Of a stretch of 64,000 bases of DNA, positions 1 to 8,754 are shown piece after piece. The DNA comes from Cryobacterium frigoriphilum (GTDB taxonomy: Bacteria; Actinomycetota; Actinomycetes; Actinomycetales; Microbacteriaceae): positions 248,001-312,000 of the forward strand of contig NZ_SOHE01000053.1 of NCBI RefSeq assembly GCF_004403305.1, written 5' to 3'. The translations under genes were made by a program, and so were the position numbers. Positions within the stretch are counted from its first letter, which is position 1. Every line of letters starts with the position of its first letter. The notes beneath the pieces are model-generated. The model did no database searches, was not told where the DNA came from, and saw nothing but the letters and a program-made list of their open reading frames with translations.

Positions 1-345
1 GACGACGCCGAAGCCGAGGTCATCGACCGGCACCACGTGCCGGTGCTCTCGGCCAATTCCCTCGAGACCCCCGACGCACTGCTCGCGGCCCTGCGGGAGG
101 TCGGGGCGTCGCGGGTCTACCTGCACATCGGCCTCGACGTGCTCGACCCGGCCGCACTCACCGGGCTCGCCGACCTGGTGCCGTTCGGACTGGAGGTCGA
201 GGCCCTCACCCGCCTGATCACGGCCGTGCGCGGTGAATTCACCCTGGCCGGGGCGACCATCGCCGGCTTCGCCCCGGCCACGATCGACGCGGGCAACGAT
301 GACATGTCGAGCATTCTGCGCATCATCGGGGCGGTGACCCGCTGA
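1..345 (+). CDS. Arginase-family protein, C-terminal part (cut by window edge)
   Basis: The reading frame is open from base 1, so the gene starts upstream; 114 residues are visible. The ureohydrolase (arginase/agmatinase/formimidoylglutamase) family is recognised from the stretch LDVLDPA near visible residue 45, which matches the family's Mn-binding segment D-x-D-V-x-D-P followed by a helix and a final strand. In most relatives the segment reads DLDVLDP. Here the first aspartate is glycine (HIGLDVLDP), so one metal ligand appears to be missing. Substrate cannot be told from the fragment. The stop codon TGA overlaps the ATG of the next gene by one base, so the two are probably co-translated. 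Family call fairly sure; activity unsure. Confidence 0.75.
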   Translation, partial: DDAEAEVIDRHHVPVLSANSLETPDALLAALREVGASRVYLHIGLDVLDPAALTGLADLVPFGLEVEALTRLITAVRGEFTLAGATIAGFAPATIDAGNDDMSSILRIIGAVTR

Positions 346-1163
346 TGGCGATCGCTTCGGCCCCAACTCCGCCGAGGGATGATGCCCCCCGCGTTCTCAC
401 CGAACGGCGCGGCCACGTCTTTCTGATCGGATTGAACCGCCCCGACAAGCGCAACGCCGCCGACTTCGCCATGCTGCAGCAACTGGCCCTCGCCTACGGT
501 GAGCTCGAGCGCGACCCCGACCTGCGCGTCGGCCTCGTGCACGCGATCGGTGACCACTTCACCGGCGGACTCGATCTGGCCGACGTGGGGCCCCGGCTCG
601 GCCCGCACGGGCTCGACCTGGTGCCGGAGGGTGGCCTCAACCCCTGGCAGGTCGACGGCCGCGGCCTGTCGAAACCGGTCGTCATCGCCGTGCAGGGCAT
701 CTGCCTCACCCTCGGAATCGAGCTCATGCTCGCGAGCGACGTGGTCGTCGCCGCGGCCGGAACGACGTTCGGGCAGATCGAGGTTCAGCGGGGCATTCTG
801 CCGTTTGGGGGCGCCACCATCCGCTTTCCTCGCGCCGTCGGCTGGGGTAACGCCATGCGGTACATGCTCACCGGCGACCGTTTCGACGCGGCAGAAGCGT
901 ACCGCCTCGGTCTCGTGCAGCAGATCGTGCCCGACGGCACCCAGCTCGGCCGTGCCCTCGACCTCGCGGAACGCATCGCCGCCCAGGCGCCGCTCGCGGT
1001 GCAGGCCACGCTCGCCAACGCCCGCACCGCCGTGCGCGAGGGGGATGCGGCCGCCGAGGCCCGCCTGCAGCCCGAGCTCGCCCGGCTCGCGAGCTCGACG
1101 GATGCCCGCATCGGCATGGAAGCCTTCGTCACCCGCACGCCCGCGAGCTTCGTCGGCAAGTAG
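345..1163 (+). CDS. Enoyl-CoA hydratase/isomerase (crotonase) family protein
   Basis: 272 residues, the usual crotonase length. Seen in sequence: an opening strand with LNRPDKRNA, the oxyanion-hole loop HFTGGLDL near residue 71, a second oxyanion segment GIELMLASDVVVAA near residue 126, and EVQRGILPFGG near residue 145, where the family carries a catalytic acid. The family acts on acyl-CoA thioesters (hydration, isomerisation or hydrolysis); the exact substrate cannot be named. The ATG overlaps the arginase-family stop (TGATG), so the gene is the second of a coupled pair. Start choice is supported by that overlap. A short alanine-rich N-terminal extension of about 20 residues precedes the fold. 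Confidence 0.85.
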   Translation: MAIASAPTPPRDDAPRVLTERRGHVFLIGLNRPDKRNAADFAMLQQLALAYGELERDPDLRVGLVHAIGDHFTGGLDLADVGPRLGPHGLDLVPEGGLNPWQVDGRGLSKPVVIAVQGICLTLGIELMLASDVVVAAAGTTFGQIEVQRGILPFGGATIRFPRAVGWGNAMRYMLTGDRFDAAEAYRLGLVQQIVPDGTQLGRALDLAERIAAQAPLAVQATLANARTAVREGDAAAEARLQPELARLASSTDARIGMEAFVTRTPASFVGK

Positions 1164-1284
1164 GCGGCCAGGCTGGCAGGCGGTCAGGCGCTGCCCGGAT
1201 GCTCTGGCCGGGTTCGGATGCGCGGGATAGGCTACTCGAACCCTTCGTTCTGCGCCCGCAGGCCGCGACCCGTTTGGAGACTCA

Positions 1285-2766
1285 ATGGCGACCCCCACAA
1301 CAGCCGACACCTACGACGTCATCGTGCTCGGGGCGGGGGCGGTCGGTGAAAACGTGGCCGACCGAACAGCTCAGGGTGGCCTGCGCACCGTGATCGTGGA
1401 GAGCGCCCTCGTCGGCGGCGAATGCTCCTACTGGGCGTGCATGCCGTCGAAGGCGTTACTGCGCAGCGGTGCCGCCCTCGCCGCCGCCCGTCGGGTACCG
1501 GGGGCGGCCGAGGCCGTCACCGGAGCCCTCGACCCGCGCGCGACGCTGCGCCGCCGCGACACGATCGTGCACGACTACTCCGACGCCGGCCAGGTCGAGT
1601 GGCTGGGTTCCGCCGGCATCGACCTCGTGCGCGGGCGCGGCCGGCTGACCGCCGAGCGACAGGTCACCGTGACCGCCGCGGACGGCTCCGTACGGGTACT
1701 GACCGCGACGCACGCCGTGGTCGTCAGCACCGGATCGGCCGCCCTGCTGCCCGACGTTCCGGGGCTCGCCGACGTCACCCCGTGGACCAGCCACGAAGCC
1801 ACCTCGGCGACACAGATACCGACGAGCCTCGCGATCATCGGCGGCGGTGTCGTTGCGGCCGAAATGGCTACCGCTTACACGGCCCTCGGCTCGCAGGTCA
1901 CCCTCATCGCCCGCAGCGGGCTGCTCGGCGGTCAGGAGCCCTTCGCCGGTGATCTCGTCGCGGCCGCGCTGCGCGCCGGAGGGGCGACCCTGCTGCTCGC
2001 CGACTCCCCTGCCGCGGCTCGACGCACCGACTCCGGCGACGTTGAGCTCACGCTGGCCAGCGGCGCAATCGTGACGGCGAATGAGGTGCTCGTGGCTACC
2101 GGTCGGGTGCCGAACACGCAGAACCTGGGGCTGTCCACCGTCGGGCTCGTCGACGGCGACTGGCTCACGGTCGACGACACCCTGCGTGTGGTCGGTGAGT
2201 CCCCCGCATCCGTCGCGGCGCTCGCGAGCGGATGGCTGTACGCGGCCGGCGACGTCAATCACCGGGCCCTGCTCACCCATCAGGGCAAGTACCAGGCCCG
2301 CGCCGTGGGTGATGTGATCATTGCCCGCGCCACGGGCAGCGCCGTCGACGACCGGCCGTGGGGCACTCACGTCGCCACCGCCGATCACAGTGCCGTTCCG
2401 CAGGTGACGTTCACCGATCCGGAGGTCGCCTCCGTCGGTCTGACCGCGGCCGACGCCGTCAGGTCCGGATTTCGGGTGCGAATCCTTGACTACGACCTCA
2501 GCTGGCTCGGCGGCGCCACGGCACTCGCCGACGACTACGTGGGTCGAGCTAGAGCGATCGTCGATCTCGACCGCGAAGTGCTGATCGGCGTGACGTTTGT
2601 CGGCCAGGACGTCGCTGAGCTGCTGCACTCGGCGACGATTGCGGTCGTCGCCGAGGTGCCGATCGCGCGGCTGTGGCATGCGGTACCGAGCTTTCCGACG
2701 CTCAGCGAGGTGTGGCTGCGCCTGCTGGAGGAGTACGGCAGGCCCGACAGCGTGCCACAGGCCTAA
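1285..2766 (+). CDS. NAD(P)/FAD-dependent disulfide oxidoreductase (lipoamide dehydrogenase/mercuric reductase-like)
   Basis: 493 residues with the full class-I pyridine nucleotide-disulfide layout. FAD-binding [13 protein letters not shown] is near residue 12, the redox pair is CSYWAC at residues 47-52 followed by PSKALL, a second [10 protein letters not shown] nucleotide site lies near residue 185, and the dimerisation domain begins near [11 protein letters not shown]. Lipoamide dehydrogenases usually read CLNVGC, so this belongs to a different branch. The C-terminal [11 protein letters not shown] replaces the usual HAHPTLSE, leaving the active-site histidine but with a different spacing. 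The substrate is unknown. A good ribosome site TTGGAG precedes the ATG. Its end overlaps the convergent secreted-protein gene by four bases. Confidence 0.85.
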   Translation: MATPTTADTYDVIVLGAGAVGENVADRTAQGGLRTVIVESALVGGECSYWACMPSKALLRSGAALAAARRVPGAAEAVTGALDPRATLRRRDTIVHDYSDAGQVEWLGSAGIDLVRGRGRLTAERQVTVTAADGSVRVLTATHAVVVSTGSAALLPDVPGLADVTPWTSHEATSATQIPTSLAIIGGGVVAAEMATAYTALGSQVTLIARSGLLGGQEPFAGDLVAAALRAGGATLLLADSPAAARRTDSGDVELTLASGAIVTANEVLVATGRVPNTQNLGLSTVGLVDGDWLTVDDTLRVVGESPASVAALASGWLYAAGDVNHRALLTHQGKYQARAVGDVIIARATGSAVDDRPWGTHVATADHSAVPQVTFTDPEVASVGLTAADAVRSGFRVRILDYDLSWLGGATALADDYVGRARAIVDLDREVLIGVTFVGQDVAELLHSATIAVVAEVPIARLWHAVPSFPTLSEVWLRLLEEYGRPDSVPQA

Positions 2767-3239
2767 TCGTCGTCACCGCCGCCGTCGTCATCGCTGCCGT
2801 CGCTGTCGTCGCTGTCATCGCTGTCATCGCTGTCGCCGCTGTCGTCACTGCCACTGTCGTCGCTGCCACCATCGCTTCCGCCGCTTCCGCTTCCGCCGCT
2901 TCCGCTGCCGCTGCTGCTGCTGCCGCTGCTGCTTCCGCCTCCGGTGTCGACGGGTGCGGACGGGGCGACGGGGGTGACGCCGGTGGACGGGACCGCCGAC
3001 TCGACGGGCACAGCCGGTGCAGCCGGATCGGTCGTCGCGACCGGATTGATCGTGGCGTCTGCTTCACCGGTTTCGACGCTCGTGCCGGTGCCGGTGCCGG
3101 TGCCGTCGTCGACGGTGCGCGACACCTCGGCAGGGGCACCCGCCTCCGCAAAGGCGCTGGCCACGGTGACCGCGCCGAATGCAATCGCCGCCACACTCGC
3201 CACAACCGACAGGGATGTCGTCAGGGTGCGTCGCTTCAT
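2763..3239 (-). CDS. Small secreted protein with Ser/Asp/Gly-rich low-complexity tail
   Basis: 158 residues from the ATG at 3239, which has a strong ribosome site GGAGG seven bases upstream; the open frame continues further upstream but without such a site. The N-terminus MKRRTLTTSLSVVASVAA is a signal peptide with likely cleavage near AFA-EAG. The middle is Thr/Pro/Val-rich; the last 60 residues are almost only Gly, Ser and Asp (GSGGSDGG, then SDDSDDSD repeats), acidic and presumably disordered. No sorting motif or membrane anchor follows, so it should be released or held loosely. No family is recognised. Possible roles are a wall-associated spacer or cation-binding peptide; this is guesswork. 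Confidence 0.7.
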   Translation of the reverse strand: MKRRTLTTSLSVVASVAAIAFGAVTVASAFAEAGAPAEVSRTVDDGTGTGTGTSVETGEADATINPVATTDPAAPAVPVESAVPSTGVTPVAPSAPVDTGGGSSSGSSSSGSGSGGSGSGGSDGGSDDSGSDDSGDSDDSDDSDDSDGSDDDGGGDDD

Positions 3240-3366
3240 CGTTATTCCTCCGTTTGGGGTGTGCCACTCGGGCCACCCGAACTCGTTGTTGTCTCCAGAC
3301 TCGCGGCCCACCGTGAGAGCAGGACCAGCCCCCGATGAGAGAGTCCTCATCTGGCAGGCGGGCGCC

Positions 3367-4488
3367 TCAGCGGCAGAGTTGATGCCGCAGCTCGCTCTGC
3401 AGCCGGCCGGCCAGCGCCGCCCAGCGCGGACGGTAGGCATAGACGCAGGTGATGCGAAATCGTGCGGCCATTTCATAGGCGTGCAGGCGTTCCGGGTTCA
3501 CGCCGAGGCGCGCGGCCGTGTGCCGCACGGCGGCCTCGGCGGTGCCGGCTGTCGCCGCGCTCCACAGCCCCTGACGCTGACGCAGAAGCACGTGTGCCGC
3601 CATGTTTCCGAGGTCGAGCGCCGCCTCACCGCGGGTGGCCGTGTCGAGGTCGAGCAGGCTGAGCCCGTCGCGCGGATGCCAGAGCAACTGTTTGTCGTGC
3701 AGGTCGCGGTGGGTGCTCACGAGGGGGTCTGCCGCGGTGTCGGTCAGCAGGGCGCTGACCCGCTCGGCGGTCTCCGTGAGCTGCGTGGCCGCGGCCCCCG
3801 GCCCCAGCAGCCGTTGGGCATGACCGGTCCAGGTCTGCACGACGTCGACCTCTGCCTCGGCCGAGTGAAAACGGCTCGGGTTGTTCCGGGCAGCGGATGC
3901 GTTCACGGATGCAGCAGCGGGCGCAGCGCCGATCACGGCCGTCCAGGCGGTGGCCCACTCGGCCCACAGCCCGGCCCACGCGGGGGGCGCGAGCGACCGG
4001 TCGGCGCCCAGGTCGTGCACCGTGCGACCCCGCAGCGCCGCAAAGTGCACCGATCCCCCGGTGTCGGCCAGCACGGCCGGAACACGGAATGCCCGGGCGA
4101 ACTCGTCGGCCCGGCCCGCGGCATCCAGAACGCTCTCGGCCCGGCCGGGCCTGACCACCTTGATGAATCGGGACCCGTCGTTCGTGCGCACCACGGCCCG
4201 GCGACCTGGGCGGTGCACCACGACGGTTCCGGTGGCCGCATAGCCGGCCAGTTCCGGCAGTCGGGCATCTGAGCCGACCGGCGCGAGAGTCACGCCGTCG
4301 GCGTCGGTCAGTCGACCGCCACGCACGTGGGGCGACTGCGGCGATGCCGCCTCGAAGGTCACACTGCCGTCGGCACTCGGCCAGGCGCGCGTGAGGGTCC
4401 AGGTGAGCCCCTGCCGATCGGTGACCTGCTCGGGAATCATCGGGCCGGCGCCGCTCTCGGCAGCAGCCCCGGCGGCCGGGCTCAGCAC
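3367..4488 (-). CDS. Phosphotransferase of the APH/choline kinase fold
   Basis: 373 residues from a GTG at 4488 that overlaps the upstream stop (GTGCTGA) and has GCGAGG before it; an ATG at 4440 is an alternative. Protein-kinase-like motifs are clear near residue 259: HRDLHDKQ (catalytic Asp, with Gln in place of the usual Asn) and LLDLDTA (metal-binding Asp). A KVVRPGRAE segment in the N-lobe can supply the ATP-binding lysine. The family phosphorylates small hydroxylated compounds such as aminoglycosides, choline, homoserine or maltose. It is the last gene of the glycosyltransferase-ABC operon and follows a second, distant paralogue, so a sugar or sugar-lipid substrate is an inference from context. 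Confidence 0.8.
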   Translation of the reverse strand: MLSPAAGAAAESGAGPMIPEQVTDRQGLTWTLTRAWPSADGSVTFEAASPQSPHVRGGRLTDADGVTLAPVGSDARLPELAGYAATGTVVVHRPGRRAVVRTNDGSRFIKVVRPGRAESVLDAAGRADEFARAFRVPAVLADTGGSVHFAALRGRTVHDLGADRSLAPPAWAGLWAEWATAWTAVIGAAPAAASVNASAARNNPSRFHSAEAEVDVVQTWTGHAQRLLGPGAAATQLTETAERVSALLTDTAADPLVSTHRDLHDKQLLWHPRDGLSLLDLDTATRGEAALDLGNMAAHVLLRQRQGLWSAATAGTAEAAVRHTAARLGVNPERLHAYEMAARFRITCVYAYRPRWAALAGRLQSELRHQLCR

Positions 4489-5726
4489 TGGGCAGCCTCG
4501 CTTTCGGCGCATTCCAGGGCCTGCCACGTCTGCCGGGCCCAGTGCGGGGACAGCGTGCGAAAGGGATCGACCGAACGCTGCAGAAAGGCCGTCGCGGTGA
4601 AGCGGTGCAGCTCACGTTCGTCTGCGGTTCCGCCGGCTGCGGCGTAGCCGTCGAGCAGGGCGTGGCCGAGCTCGGGTCGGCCCAGCAGCTCGGCGCTGGC
4701 CAGAAAGCAGCCCAGGTCGCGCTCGGGGCTGTCGAGCGTCGACCGGTCGAAGTCGATCAGTCGAATTTCGCCGCCGCCCACGAGCACCTGGTCGGGTGAA
4801 AAATCGCCGTGCACGATGGTGAGGCGCCGTTTTCGCTGAGTCGCAGCGTGTCGCAGCCGGGCGACGACCGCCGCGGCCCGATCCCGCGCTGCGGGCAGGA
4901 TCGACCCGATCGATCGGACTGCGGCCCTGTCCTCGGCGCCATCCTCGGCGCTGTCCTCGGCGCCGTCGGTGGCGCTCGGCAGCCGGGCGGCGCCGAGATT
5001 CACCTCGTGCAGCCGTGCCAGATCGCGCCCCGCGCGGCCGGCGGCATCAAGCAGGGGGATCGTTGCGAGGTCGCCGTCGCCCCACCAGGGCAGGGTTTCC
5101 ACCCCGCCCAGACCGCCCAGACCGCCCAGACCGCCCAGACCGTTCAGACCGCCCAGCGCCATGGGGCGCAGCACCGGTATGCCGGCGAGTTCGAGGCTAT
5201 CGTAGGCCCGACGGCGCCCCACCGAGTCGGGGTCGACGCCCGGCCGGGAACGGCTCGTCGCCTGCACCTTCAGAACGACCGCTTCACCCGCCAGCACGCT
5301 GCGCAAGACCACTCGTCGGTGGGGGTTGTGTCGCAACACGCTCGCCTGAGCGAACAGCTCTGGTGCACACTCGCGAATGCGGGCGAGCGGGGTGCAGAGC
5401 AGGCGGTCGGCGGCGGTCTCCCCCGTTACCACGCCGGTCAGGCCCCGCACCATATGGGCGTCGAAGCCGGCCCGCCCCGCCCTGGAGAGCGTCTTCGCGA
5501 CCTTGGCGGGGTCGCTGTAGGCGGCGATCCACCGCGTGTGGGTAGCGCCCGTCGCCGACTCGGTCGTCAACGCGGCGACGATACTGGATCCGGGCTTGTA
5601 GCGGATGCGGGTCACCCGGGATTCGTACCCGAGCGCCTCGAGGCGGCGGGCCGGGTCGAGTACCGTCGTCAGCGCGGTCACCGCGGGGTCACGAGCCGCG
5701 AGGTCGGCGAGTTCTGTCTCGCTCAT
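4482..5726 (-). CDS. Phosphotransferase of the APH/choline kinase fold, with in-frame Gly-Leu repeat
   Basis: 414 residues starting at the ATG that overlaps the ABC-transporter stop (ATGA). The C-lobe has IVHGDFSPDQVLV near residue 307 (catalytic Asp) and LIDFDRS (metal Asp), followed by the typical helical end. The N-lobe carries a VVLKVQA strand with the ATP-binding lysine. Between residues about 190 and 208 a 9-bp tandem repeat encodes LGGLGGLGG-type sequence, which must form a flexible loop between the lobes. Substrate unknown. It sits fifth in the six-gene operon and overlaps the next phosphotransferase by seven bases, so the two kinases should be made in similar amounts. Confidence 0.82.
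   Translation of the reverse strand: MSETELADLAARDPAVTALTTVLDPARRLEALGYESRVTRIRYKPGSSIVAALTTESATGATHTRWIAAYSDPAKVAKTLSRAGRAGFDAHMVRGLTGVVTGETAADRLLCTPLARIRECAPELFAQASVLRHNPHRRVVLRSVLAGEAVVLKVQATSRSRPGVDPDSVGRRRAYDSLELAGIPVLRPMALGGLNGLGGLGGLGGLGGVETLPWWGDGDLATIPLLDAAGRAGRDLARLHEVNLGAARLPSATDGAEDSAEDGAEDRAAVRSIGSILPAARDRAAAVVARLRHAATQRKRRLTIVHGDFSPDQVLVGGGEIRLIDFDRSTLDSPERDLGCFLASAELLGRPELGHALLDGYAAAGGTADERELHRFTATAFLQRSVDPFRTLSPHWARQTWQALECAESEAAQC
5104..5157. repeat. 9-bp tandem repeat, six units, inside a phosphotransferase gene
   Basis: Six head-to-tail copies of CCGCCCAGA (fifth unit CCGTTCAGA, sixth CCGCCCAGC). The period is three codons, so unit gain or loss changes the number of LGG triplets without shifting frame. 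Copies are nearly identical, which suggests recent expansion. Confidence 0.9.
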
Positions 5727-7540
5727 GAGAGCTCCTCCGTTGCGCTCTGACGCAGCATCCAGCCTGCCAGCCGACTGTCGGGCTGCCGCATCAGCTGCGA
5801 CGGTGGTCCGTCTTCGACGATGCGACCGTCCTCGAGCCACAACACCCGGTCGGCCCGCAGCACCGAGTGGGAGTCGTGGGTGATGGTGATCGTGGTGCGG
5901 TTGGCGGTGAGCAGTTCGAGTGACTGCTCGACGAGCGCCCGCCCGGCCGGGTCGAGGCCGGTGGTTGCCTCGTCGAGAATGATGATCGGGGCATCCCTCA
6001 GCATGGCGCGGGCTATCGCTATCCGTTGCCGCTGGCCACCCGAGAGGGTGTTGCCGCGCGTGCCGAGCACGGTGTCATACCCGCCCGGCAGGGCCGCGAT
6101 GAAGTCGTGCGCGTTGGCGCCGCGGGCAGCATCCTCTACCTCAGCCTCGGTGGCATCGAGCCGACCGTAGCGAATGTTCTCGCGCACCGAGGTGGCGAAC
6201 AACACCGACTCCTGCAGCAGCACGGAAACCTGCGAGCGCACGCTCGCCATGGTGACGTCGCGCACATCCACACCATCGATGCGCACCTGACCGCCATGGG
6301 GGTCGACCATGCGCACGATCAGGCCGGCGAGGGTCGATTTGCCCGCGCCAGACGGCCCCAGCAGGCACACATTCTGCCCGGCCGCGATGGTCAGGTCGAG
6401 GCCTTCGAACAGCGGACGGCCGTGATCGTCGGCCAGCGAGACGGCATTCAGGGTGATCCGCCCCTCGACGGCGGCGAGCGGCGGGGCGCCGTTTCGATCG
6501 AGAACGTCGACCTGCTCGTCGAGCAGATCGGCGACGCGCTCACCGGACGCGGCGGCGCGGGCGATGCGGCCGGTGTATTTGGCGAGGTCGCGCAGGGGCT
6601 TCATGGCGATCTTGAGGTACATCAGAAAGATCACCAGGTCACCGGTGGTCATCTGGCCGTCGAGCACCCGCCAGCCCCCGCCGGCGAGCACGATCGCGGT
6701 GGCGAAGCCGACGATGACATCGGTGCGGCGTTCGAGGCCGGCCGCGAGCCGCCGCGCCTCCACACCCTCGGTCAGGGCGGTCTGGTTTCCGGCGATGAAC
6801 GCGCCGGACAGCACGCGTTCCAGCCCGTAGGCCTGCACGACGCGCATGGCGCCGAGGGACTCTGACGCGGTGGTAGCCAGCGCCCCCTCACCCTTGCGGG
6901 TCTTGCGCGACGCGATGGTGATCGCCTTGGCGCTCGGCCGCGACACCAGCAGGTAGGTGAGCGCGGCGAGCACCACCACGGCCGTGAGCAGCGGATCCAG
7001 CCAGGTCATCACCCCGGTCAGCACGACGAGCGTGATGACGTTGCCGACCAGCGGCAGGCCCGCGGTGACGGCGACGTCCTGCAGCCGGCCAATGTCGCCG
7101 ACGAGTCGTTGCACGGTATCGCCGGCCGAGGAGACCGAGTGGTATCGCAGTGAGAGTGCCTGCACGTGGTCGAACACGCGCGCCCGCAGGTCGGTGGCGA
7201 CGCGGGAGCCGACGAGCGCGAAGGCGATGGTGGACAGATAGCTCGTGACGGCGCGCAGGGCGACCAGCCCGACCAGGATCAGGCCGCAGGCGACGAGGAG
7301 TTCGACCGTCGCTTCGGGGGTTCCGGATGCCGCTCCCCGCGTGGCGCCAAGGCTCGCGGTGACCGCGTCAACGACGAACTTCACCGGCCAGGGCTCGAGA
7401 ACGCGCAGCACGACCTCGGCGAGCAGAGCGGCCAGGCCGCCCGCGATGAGCACCCGATGGCGACCGAGGTGGGGCCGCACGGTGTGCAGGGTGCGGCGCA
7501 GCGCGCTGGCCGTCCTGGCGGGTTTCGATGCGGCTTTCAC
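5723..7540 (-). CDS. ABC exporter, fused transmembrane and ATPase domains
   Basis: 605 residues from a GTG at 7540 that overlaps the upstream stop (GTGA); the longer open frame upstream is the shadow of the glycosyltransferase. Residues 1 to about 320 hold six hydrophobic segments of a type-IV exporter domain. The ATPase domain has Walker A GPSGAGKSTLAG near 395, signature LSGGQRQRIA near 498, Walker B IIILDEATTGLD near 520 and a switch histidine in ITHDSHS. The half-transporter should act as a homodimer that moves a lipid, glycolipid or oligosaccharide out of the cytoplasm. Its place between three glycosyltransferases and two phosphotransferases suggests it exports their product; this is inference. 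Confidence 0.9.
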   Translation of the reverse strand: MKAASKPARTASALRRTLHTVRPHLGRHRVLIAGGLAALLAEVVLRVLEPWPVKFVVDAVTASLGATRGAASGTPEATVELLVACGLILVGLVALRAVTSYLSTIAFALVGSRVATDLRARVFDHVQALSLRYHSVSSAGDTVQRLVGDIGRLQDVAVTAGLPLVGNVITLVVLTGVMTWLDPLLTAVVVLAALTYLLVSRPSAKAITIASRKTRKGEGALATTASESLGAMRVVQAYGLERVLSGAFIAGNQTALTEGVEARRLAAGLERRTDVIVGFATAIVLAGGGWRVLDGQMTTGDLVIFLMYLKIAMKPLRDLAKYTGRIARAAASGERVADLLDEQVDVLDRNGAPPLAAVEGRITLNAVSLADDHGRPLFEGLDLTIAAGQNVCLLGPSGAGKSTLAGLIVRMVDPHGGQVRIDGVDVRDVTMASVRSQVSVLLQESVLFATSVRENIRYGRLDATEAEVEDAARGANAHDFIAALPGGYDTVLGTRGNTLSGGQRQRIAIARAMLRDAPIIILDEATTGLDPAGRALVEQSLELLTANRTTITITHDSHSVLRADRVLWLEDGRIVEDGPPSQLMRQPDSRLAGWMLRQSATEELS

Positions 7541-8754
7541 AGGATCACTTTCTCGAGCGGTGCGACGGGCCCGACCAGCGGCGCGAGCGCGCGGGCCAGC
7601 ACGGCCGTCCAATCGTGGTGGGTCACCGCACTGGTTCGGCCGGCCTCGCCGAGTCGGCGGCGCCGATCGGGGTCGGCCTGCAGCTCGAGCAGTGCCTCGC
7701 TGAGCGCACGCTCGTCGCCGGGGGCGACCAGCAGCCCGGTGCTGTCGTGATCGATGATGGCGGGAATCTGACCGATCGCCGAGGCGACGACGGGAAGGCC
7801 GGCGGCCAGGTATTCGTAGACCTTGAGCGGCGAGAAGTACTGGTCCGCTGTTTCGGCCAGGGGATACGGCGCCACGGCGACGTCGAAGCCGCGCAGCAGG
7901 TGCGGGATCCGCTCGGGAGCGACGGCACCCGTGAACTCGATGTCGAGGGTGTCGGACCCGGTCAGCAGGTCTGCGGCGAGCGCACGCAAGGCGTCGTGCT
8001 CGGGCCCGGCCCCGGCAATGACCAGTCGCCACCGCTGCGGTTCCCCGTGCCGGGCGCGACTGGCCGTAGCGGCGGCGGCAGCAGCGCGCAGCAGCACGTC
8101 GACTCCATGCCAGGGCTTGAGGGTTCCCACGAACCCCACGGTGAACACGCGCGAGGGCGTGCCGGGGCGCGCGGGCACGGCCGGAGTGATTCTGCTGGTG
8201 TTCACACCGTTGGGCACGACGACGGTTCGAGTGATCGCCGTGCCACCGCTCAGGTCGGTGACCCAGGTCGCGACGGCCTGCGAGACGCAGGCGACGACAT
8301 CCGCTGCAGCGATGATCTGCCGGGTGGCCGTCACGGCACCGATCTCGTCGGCCAGCACGCGGTGGGTGCGCTGTTCTTCGATGAGCGGCGCATTGACCTC
8401 GAGCACGACGGGCACTGCGAGGCGCGCCTTCACGAGGCCGGCCGCGGCGCTGAACAGCGAGTAGCGCTCGTAGGCGAGGTCGCAGCCGTCGGCGATCACG
8501 GCGGCGGCGAGCAATTGGGCGGTCGAGGCGATCGCGATCTCCCGGCCCGCAGCGTCGGGCGCACGCACGGCGATCTCGACGACGCTCAGGTCGGCAAGAT
8601 CGGCGGGCACGACCTCGCCACGCCGGGAGCAGTAGACCGTGACATCGTCGCCGCGACGCCGGAACGCACGCACGATCTCCTGGATGTGAACCGAGGCGCC
8701 CTTCGTTCCGAAGACCGGGATGCCGGGGTCGGCGCAGATGTAGGCGATTCTCAT
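7537..8754 (-). CDS. Glycosyltransferase, GT-B fold, GT4-like
   Basis: 405 residues. The N-terminal Rossmann domain opens with MRIAYICADPG and GTKGASVHIQEIV; the donor-binding domain has GFVGTLKPWHGVDVLL near residue 200 and SPLKVYEYLAAGLPVVAS near 308, the usual E-x7-E region of retaining GT4 enzymes (the first Glu is less clear). It transfers a sugar from a nucleotide or lipid donor in the cytoplasm; donor and acceptor are not known. The ATG overlaps the upstream glycosyltransferase stop (ATGA) and its own stop overlaps the exporter's GTG. Third gene of the operon. Confidence 0.87.
   Translation of the reverse strand: MRIAYICADPGIPVFGTKGASVHIQEIVRAFRRRGDDVTVYCSRRGEVVPADLADLSVVEIAVRAPDAAGREIAIASTAQLLAAAVIADGCDLAYERYSLFSAAAGLVKARLAVPVVLEVNAPLIEEQRTHRVLADEIGAVTATRQIIAAADVVACVSQAVATWVTDLSGGTAITRTVVVPNGVNTSRITPAVPARPGTPSRVFTVGFVGTLKPWHGVDVLLRAAAAAATASRARHGEPQRWRLVIAGAGPEHDALRALAADLLTGSDTLDIEFTGAVAPERIPHLLRGFDVAVAPYPLAETADQYFSPLKVYEYLAAGLPVVASAIGQIPAIIDHDSTGLLVAPGDERALSEALLELQADPDRRRRLGEAGRTSAVTHHDWTAVLARALAPLVGPVAPLEKVIL

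Noticed and set aside
117..1310. Minus-strand frame of 397 codons opposite the arginase and crotonase genes
   Set aside because: Shadow of the crotonase frame; product is Arg/His-rich without any motif.
2597..3338. Plus-strand Arg/Ala-rich frames opposite the Ser/Asp tail
   Set aside because: They mirror the low-complexity tail of the secreted protein, which has the signal peptide and ribosome site.
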